Source of the DNA: Paenibacillaceae bacterium UBA6304 | GTDB lineage: Bacteria > Bacillota > Bacilli > Paenibacillales > Paenibacillaceae | Direction: 5' to 3' | NCBI GenBank assembly: GCA_002439285.1 | Contig: DJTQ01000044.1 | Location: 1-10,515, forward strand | Length of the DNA stretch: 10,515 nucleotides | Part shown: positions 6,325-10,515 of the stretch, one piece after another | Numbering within the stretch: the first letter of the stretch is position 1 | Layout of the letters: every line of letters begins with the position of its first letter | Notes under the pieces: generated by a model | Seen by the model: the letters and a program-made list of their open reading frames with translations, nothing else | What the model was told of the DNA's origin: nothing | Database searches by the model: none | Translations under genes and position numbers: made by a program

Positions 6325-8170
6325 GCCGTTCCGGCATGTCTTTCCCGAGTCGCTAATCAAGCAAGGCGGTGGTACAGGACGGAAGCCGAAGGTGAAAGCC
6401 AAGGACTGGTCCGGTACGCTGGGACGGCTCTGGCGTTATCTTGCGCGGCGAAAAGGCAAGCTGATGCTGGTGCTGCTGATGGTCGTGTTCAGCTCGGGTT
6501 TGGCGCTGCTGGGCCCCTATCTGCTGGGCGTCGCCGTCGACGAATATCTGGAGGGAAGCGGGGGACGTCCTTGGGTGCTATTTTTGGCCGGCCTCGGGCT
6601 GGTGTATGCGTGCTCCTCGCTGATCGGCTGGTTGCAGAACATCTGGATGATCGAAATTGCCCAAGAGACGGTGTACCGCCTGCGAAGCGAACTGTTTGCC
6701 AAGCTTCATCGTCTGCCGATCCCCTTTTACGGAAAAAGACAGCAGGGTGAAATCATGAGCCGTGTGACCAACGACATCGAGAACGTCAGCTCGACGCTGA
6801 ACAGCTCCGCGATCCAGATCTTCTCCAGCGTTCTGACGCTGGCGGGGACGGTAACCGTAATGCTGTTGCTTAGCCCCTTACTCACTTTGCTGACTTTTCT
6901 TATCGTCCCTTTGATGGCGCTCGGGATGCGCTGGATTACGCGGCGGACAGGTCCGCTGTATAAGCAGCGGCAGCGGGACCTCGGCCAACTGAACGGCTAT
7001 ATCGAAGAGACGCTGTCCGGTCAGCGGATTATCAAAGCTTTTTCCCAAGAAGAGCGGGTCATCCGCGAATTTCAGGAGCGCAATCGGGCGATCCGCCAAT
7101 CCGGCTTCTGGGCGCAAACGATCTCGGGCTTTATTCCGAAGCTGATGAACGCGCTGAACAACCTCAGTTTTGCCCTCGTCGCCGGGATCGGCGGCGTGCT
7201 GGCCATTCGCGGAGCTGTGACGGTCGGAGTCATCATTATCTTCGTTGAATATGCTCGGCAATTTACGCGGCCGCTCAATGATCTTGCGAATCAATGGAAC
7301 ACGCTGCTCTCGGCGATGGCCGGGGCGGAACGCGTATTTGAAGTGCTGGACGAGGAAGAGGAGTCCCGGGATGAACAAGGGGCGGCGACTTTGAAGGAGG
7401 TCAAGGGGCACGTGGCCTTCAAGGGAGTTACCTTTTCCTACGAAAAAGAAGAAGCCGGCCAAGCGGACACGTTGGAGGGAATCAGCTTCACGGCCGAGCC
7501 CGGCGACATGATTGCTCTTGTTGGGCCGACCGGTGCGGGTAAAACCACGCTCATCCAGTTGCTCTCCCGGTTCTATGACCCGGATCAAGGGACGATCACG
7601 CTGGATGGCCACGATATTACCGGGATTACCCGGGACAGCCTGCGGAGCCACATGGCCTTTGTGCTTCAGGATTCATTCCTGTTCCAAGGGGCAATCCGGG
7701 AAAATATCCGCTTCGGCAGGCTGTCCGCGACCGATGCCGAGGTAGAGGAAGCGGCCAAGCTGGCCAATGCCCACTCCTTTATCACCCGCCTGGAGGGCGG
7801 TTACGATAAAATGCTCGGCGTGGGCGGGGAAGGGATCAGCCAGGGCCAGAAACAGTTGCTGGCGATTGCGCGGGCCATTTTGGCGGATCCGTCCATTCTT
7901 GTTCTGGATGAGGCGACAAGCAGCATTGATACCGTGACCGAGATCAAAATCCAGGACGGGCTGCAGCGGCTGATGCAGGGGCGGACCAGCTTTGTGATCG
8001 CCCACCGGCTGGGCACGGTCCGTCAGGCCGATAAGATCCTGGTGCTTAAGGATGGGCGGCTGATCGAGCAGGGGACTCATGAATCGCTGCTGGAGCAAGC
8101 AGGCTTCTATAGCCAACTGCATCATGGCCAAATTGAAGACCGTGAAGCCGAAGGTGAGCGCGGAAGCTGA
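6305..8170 (+). CDS. ABC half-exporter with catalytic Walker B (BmrD-like)
   Basis: A 621-residue partner of the preceding subunit. An extended charged N-terminus (about 50 residues, with GRKPKVKAKDW) leads into six membrane helices and one nucleotide-binding domain. Walker A is GPTGAGKTT (407-415), Walker B ends LDE with catalytic E536, and the switch H567 is present. The signature is ISQGQ (511-515) rather than LSGGQ. Together with the partner's LDD and missing His, this gives one consensus ATP site (this Walker A/B with the partner's LSGGQ) and one degenerate site. The longer N-terminus compared with the partner also fits BmrD-type subunits. ATG 6305 has GGAGAGGGGG six bases upstream; an upstream in-frame ATG at 6233 lies inside the partner gene and has no comparable site. 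Fifteen bases separate its stop from the next gene. Confidence 0.95.
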   Translation: MFKAFVEPFRHVFPESLIKQGGGTGRKPKVKAKDWSGTLGRLWRYLARRKGKLMLVLLMVVFSSGLALLGPYLLGVAVDEYLEGSGGRPWVLFLAGLGLVYACSSLIGWLQNIWMIEIAQETVYRLRSELFAKLHRLPIPFYGKRQQGEIMSRVTNDIENVSSTLNSSAIQIFSSVLTLAGTVTVMLLLSPLLTLLTFLIVPLMALGMRWITRRTGPLYKQRQRDLGQLNGYIEETLSGQRIIKAFSQEERVIREFQERNRAIRQSGFWAQTISGFIPKLMNALNNLSFALVAGIGGVLAIRGAVTVGVIIIFVEYARQFTRPLNDLANQWNTLLSAMAGAERVFEVLDEEEESRDEQGAATLKEVKGHVAFKGVTFSYEKEEAGQADTLEGISFTAEPGDMIALVGPTGAGKTTLIQLLSRFYDPDQGTITLDGHDITGITRDSLRSHMAFVLQDSFLFQGAIRENIRFGRLSATDAEVEEAAKLANAHSFITRLEGGYDKMLGVGGEGISQGQKQLLAIARAILADPSILVLDEATSSIDTVTEIKIQDGLQRLMQGRTSFVIAHRLGTVRQADKILVLKDGRLIEQGTHESLLEQAGFYSQLHHGQIEDREAEGERGS

Positions 8171-8185
8171 GGAGGGTAAGCAACA

Positions 8186-8941
8186 ATGGATTTATTCGGA
8201 GTGCAGGCGTATTTGCGAAGTATGGTTTTGCAGCGGGAAGAGGTTCCCTCTTTTGCAAGGTACCCGTTTGAGCTGCCTGCCGTCGTCTCGATGGATCGGC
8301 TCGATTTCCATCCCAAGGTCACGTATATCGTCGGCGAAAACGGGATGGGCAAATCGACGCTGCTGGAAGCGGTCGCTGTGGCCCTCGGGTTTAACCCGGA
8401 AGGAGGTACGCTAAACTTCACCTTTTCTACGGCGTCCACGCATTCGGAGCTGTATCGCTACCTCCGTCCGGTCAGGGGGCCGCAGAGGCCTCGGGACGGA
8501 TTCTTTTTCCGCGCGGAGAGCTACTATAATCTGGCGACGGAAATTGACGAATTGGATCGGCAGCCCAGCTTCGGGCCACCGATCATTAGCTCCTATGGCG
8601 GGAAGTCCTTGCATATGATGTCGCATGGGGAATCCTTTTTTGCTACATTCATGAACCGTTTCGGCGGAAAAGGGTTGTATATTCTGGACGAGCCCGAGGC
8701 GGCGCTATCCCCATTCCGGCAAATGGCGATGCTGGCGCGCATTCATGAACTGGTGGGCCAGCGCTCCCAATTTATCATCTCGACGCATTCCCCGATCTTG
8801 ATGGCATACCCGGACAGCCTGATTTATCAACTGACGCCCGAGGGAGTCCGTACGGTAAATTTGGAGGAGACGGACCATTTCGTGATCATGAAGGAATTCA
8901 TGAACAACCGCGACAAAATGCTGCGGGAGCTGCTGGAGTAG
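8186..8941 (+). CDS. Small stand-alone ABC/OLD-like ATPase (COG3910-type)
   Basis: A 251-residue soluble ATPase with no membrane helix. Walker A is GENGMGKST (50-58), a signature-like SHGES sits at 146-150, Walker B is LYILDE (164-169), followed by PEAALS and a switch histidine in ISTHSP (H201). This order, with the short SHGE signature and STHSP, is that of the predicted ATPases grouped as COG3910, related to SMC/RecF/OLD-type ABC domains rather than to transport ATPases. Substrate and pathway are unknown. The start has GGAGGG nine bases upstream and lies 15 bp after the BmrD-like stop, so it is co-transcribed with the exporter. No nuclease domain (TOPRIM) is fused and no obvious effector gene follows, which argues against a simple OLD or anti-phage system. 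Confidence 0.88.
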   Translation: MDLFGVQAYLRSMVLQREEVPSFARYPFELPAVVSMDRLDFHPKVTYIVGENGMGKSTLLEAVAVALGFNPEGGTLNFTFSTASTHSELYRYLRPVRGPQRPRDGFFFRAESYYNLATEIDELDRQPSFGPPIISSYGGKSLHMMSHGESFFATFMNRFGGKGLYILDEPEAALSPFRQMAMLARIHELVGQRSQFIISTHSPILMAYPDSLIYQLTPEGVRTVNLEETDHFVIMKEFMNNRDKMLRELLE

Positions 8942-8961
8942 AGAGGCCAGGGGGAAGCCAA

Positions 8962-9066
8962 GTGTCGTTTACTCCAAGCAGCACGAGCGGCCACTATTAC
9001 ATACACAATGAGGAGTTAAAGCTCAGAATCGAAGGGCTTTTCGAAAATATGGGGGGGATAAGATAA
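8962..9066 (+). pseudogene. Short open frame, probably the 5' part of a decayed gene
   Basis: GTG 8962, seven bases after AGGGGG (8949-8954), opens a 34-residue frame containing HYYIHNEELKLRIEGLFENM and then a run of seven G (9051-9057), just before its stop at 9064. The composition is protein-like (an amphipathic helix), but 34 residues is too short for a recognised family. The coding-like sequence continues in another frame downstream, so I read it as the front part of a broken gene, with frame lost at or near the G-run. A genuine small protein is the alternative. Confidence 0.4.
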
Positions 9067-9238
9067 TGATGATTTTAAGGTTGCAGGTGATTAAATACGG
9101 TATCTGCCCGGTGCATTTGCATTACAACTGATAACCGAATGTACCGGGCTGGAAGGTTGGCGTTATCAGGATACTGCGGCTGCACCTACTCTATCTTTTG
9201 GCAAACAAAAAGTGAGAGGGGTACAGATCTATGAATGA
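9062..9238 (+). pseudogene. C-terminal remnant of an unidentified gene
   Basis: In the second frame, a short block DNDDFKVAGD (9065-9091 region) is followed by a TAA at 9092 and then a 47-residue coding-like stretch: RYLPGAFALQLITECTGLEG, then WRYQDTAAAPTLSFGKQKVR, then GVQIYE, stop at 9236-9238. The downstream stretch has no ATG or usable GTG/TTG near its beginning, so it cannot be an intact gene. Its stop overlaps the methyltransferase ATG (9231) by eight bases, the geometry of a translationally coupled operon, which suggests a real gene once preceded the methyltransferase here. I do not recognise the family. Sequencing error in the G-run and a second site is an alternative to true decay. 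Confidence 0.45.
9106..9149 (+). other. Inverted repeat before the methyltransferase gene
   Basis: GCCCGGTGCATT (9106-9117) pairs with AATGTACCGGGC (9138-9149), 12 bp with one G-U pair, around a 20-base loop. No T-run follows, so it is not an intrinsic terminator. Part of the loop (CTGATAAC, 9128-9135) is complementary to GTTATCAG (9162-9169), so a pseudoknot is possible. Because the same bases read as a protein remnant, a purely RNA role is uncertain. Confidence 0.35.
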
Positions 9239-9986
9239 GAAGGAAATAAAAGCGTATTGGAAATCGGAAGAGGCAAAGGGCTTTCAGGGTTGGGATTTTT
9301 CTTATTTGAACGGTCGTAAGGTGGAGGAAGAGCTACCTTGGGACTATAAAGGCATCGTCCAAGAACAGATGGCGGAGTCTTCAGTCATGCTGGATATGGG
9401 CACCGGTGGCGGTGAGTTTCTGTTATCCCTTTCGCCTCCGCCGGGCAAGACGTATGCCACGGAAGCTTATCTTCCTAACTATGAGTTATGTCGTGCCAGG
9501 CTGCCGGCTTATGGTATCGAGGTTAAGCTGGTGGAGGATGATACGGATTTGCCGTTTGAAAGCGACATGTTCGATCTCGTAATCAATCGGCATGAGGCGT
9601 TCAGCTTAGAGGAAGTCTACCGGATTTTGAAGCCGGGGGGAATGTTTATAACCCAGCAAGTGGGCGGATCGAACAATCGTGAACTGTCGCGGTTTTTGCT
9701 GGGCGGGGATGTCATGATTACCAATGAGGAATTCAATTTGGATCATAGTGTTCGAGATTTGAGACAAGTCGGGTTTACGGTGTTGGAACAAAGGGAGTGT
9801 TTTCCGGAGTTGCGATTTTTGGATATTGGTGCATTGGCGTACTTTGCCAAAATCATCGAATGGGAATTTCCCGGATTTTCAGTGGACCGTTGTTTCGGAC
9901 AGCTCTGCAAGCTGCAAGAAAGCTTGAAGCGGGATGGATTTGTAGCAAGCCGGGAGCATCGCTTTTTTATTTTAGCGCGTAAATGA
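9231..9986 (+). CDS. Class I SAM-dependent methyltransferase
   Basis: A 251-residue methyltransferase of the Rossmann-like Methyltransf_11 type. Motif I is LDMGTGGG (54-61), the S-adenosylmethionine glycine loop. The acidic residue that would hold the ribose hydroxyls is E78 in TEAYLPN. Motif post-II is LPFESDMFDLVINRHEAF, and motif III is ILKPGGMFITQQVG. The acceptor is not evident: the HEAF and QQVGG stretches occur in uncharacterised bacterial members rather than in ubiquinone or rRNA enzymes with known substrates. The N-terminal segment with YWKSEEAKGFQGWDFSYL is typical of such small-molecule or resistance-associated methyltransferases. ATG 9231 has GAGGGG nine bases upstream. A decayed gene ends across its start, and the next gene follows after 44 bp. 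Its codons look more AT-rich than those of the exporter genes. Confidence 0.92.
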   Translation: MNEKEIKAYWKSEEAKGFQGWDFSYLNGRKVEEELPWDYKGIVQEQMAESSVMLDMGTGGGEFLLSLSPPPGKTYATEAYLPNYELCRARLPAYGIEVKLVEDDTDLPFESDMFDLVINRHEAFSLEEVYRILKPGGMFITQQVGGSNNRELSRFLLGGDVMITNEEFNLDHSVRDLRQVGFTVLEQRECFPELRFLDIGALAYFAKIIEWEFPGFSVDRCFGQLCKLQESLKRDGFVASREHRFFILARK

Positions 9987-10030
9987 TTGATGTAATGAAA
10001 TTATATTTATTTTATTTGGAGGGAAACGGT

Positions 10031-10515
10031 ATGCCATACTTCACGATATTCGCATCACGAAATGATACTAAAGATATTGAAGCTCTGATACATGAGGTCT
10101 TTCAAGACGGGTTCAAAGTGGGAGGATCATCCCATGAATTGGTGATCCAACCGAAGGGCTGGTTCAGTAAGAATAAAATTACGATCCGGGTAGCTTCCGA
10201 GGACAGCGATCCGGATTACTTTGAGAACAATATCCCGGGGATGATGGGGTTTTACCAGCAGATTCCGTTCGAGGACGAAGACTTGCAATACCGGGTTCTG
10301 ACGCAGATTTCCGTCATTAATACGATGCTGGCGATCGAGACCGAGAAGGAATACAGCCAAGACTACCTCAGATTATTTACCGGGTTGGCCGGGAAATTAA
10401 ATGGCATCTGCTTCCTGCCGGACGGCATGCTGTTGGATGGGGAGGGCAAGGTGATCGTAACGGGCGACGGCAAATCGGGGACTTCTGATTTTAGACCCTA
10501 TGCTTGCACGAGAAA
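10031..10515 (+). CDS. Unknown protein, possibly DUF4272 family, 3' end cut
   Basis: ATG 10031 with GGAGGG seven bases upstream opens a frame that stays open to the window edge (161 complete codons), so the C-terminus lies outside. The visible part begins MPYFTIFASRNDTKDIEALI, a strand-helix opening, and contains IPGMMGFYQQIP and later CFLPDGMLLDGEGKVIVTGD. This pattern recalls the N-terminal half of DUF4272-type proteins of Bacillales, but that is from memory and the defining domain would lie in the missing part. No signal peptide, membrane helix or catalytic motif is visible. It follows the methyltransferase by 44 bp on the same strand and may share its transcript. I see no convincing separate promoter between them. 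Confidence 0.8.
   Translation, partial: MPYFTIFASRNDTKDIEALIHEVFQDGFKVGGSSHELVIQPKGWFSKNKITIRVASEDSDPDYFENNIPGMMGFYQQIPFEDEDLQYRVLTQISVINTMLAIETEKEYSQDYLRLFTGLAGKLNGICFLPDGMLLDGEGKVIVTGDGKSGTSDFRPYACTR

Noticed and set aside
6878..7651. Long antisense open frame opposite the BmrD-like gene
   Set aside because: A shadow of codon bias on the other strand: no start signal, no recognisable domain, and the plus-strand gene is unambiguous.
8186..8941. OLD or retron-type anti-phage ATPase
   Set aside because: There is no TOPRIM nuclease, no UvrD-like helicase neighbour and no reverse transcriptase or ncRNA. The short ATPase sits in an exporter operon instead.
9987..10015. TTGATG and TTTTAT as a promoter before the last gene
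   Set aside because: Both boxes match only 4 of 6, and the predicted start would fall in the ribosome binding site.

Overview
The window looks like a chromosomal stretch of a moderate-GC Gram-positive bacterium, most likely a Paenibacillus-like member of the Bacillales. The grounds are strong GGAGG-type ribosome binding sites before most genes, use of GTG and TTG starts, compact A-type promoters, intrinsic terminators and the gene families present. I could run no searches, so the taxonomy is inference.

Layout. 1-513 is the 3' part of an NADPH-dependent FMN reductase (SsuE type) ending at a strong terminator. 725-1324 is a monocistronic P-loop kinase-like ATPase with its own promoter, an odd structured 3' UTR and a terminator. 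1491-4301 on the minus strand is a three-gene operon: a free-standing heavy-metal-associated (HMA) metallochaperone, a P1B-type metal ATPase without its own HMA domain, and an FNR-like regulator whose start lies inside the ATPase gene. A near-perfect FNR box sits 41.5 bp upstream of the predicted transcription start of this operon, so the last gene probably controls it. Divergently, 4573-8941 on the plus strand is an operon of two ABC half-exporters forming a BmrCD-like asymmetric heterodimer, followed by a small stand-alone ABC/OLD-like ATPase. 8942-9238 holds a decayed gene in several frames. 9231-9986 is a class I SAM methyltransferase, and 10031 to the window end is the start of a protein tentatively related to DUF4272.

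How the parts work together. The metal operon is self-contained: chaperone, pump and redox/metal-responsive regulator. It resembles what I recall of the orfX-orfY-flp operons of lactic acid bacteria. The pump departs from textbook P1B enzymes at three places (CPG for CPC, HH for HP, HELS in the last membrane helix), so its metal cannot be named. The exporter pair has complementary defects, one subunit lacking the catalytic Glu and switch His and the other having an altered signature motif, which means one consensus and one degenerate ATP site.

I found no CRISPR array, rRNA, tRNA, insertion sequence or origin. The most interesting points are the regulator/FNR-box/metal-pump loop, the ATPase attached to the exporter operon, the decayed gene, and the folded 3' UTR after the kinase gene.
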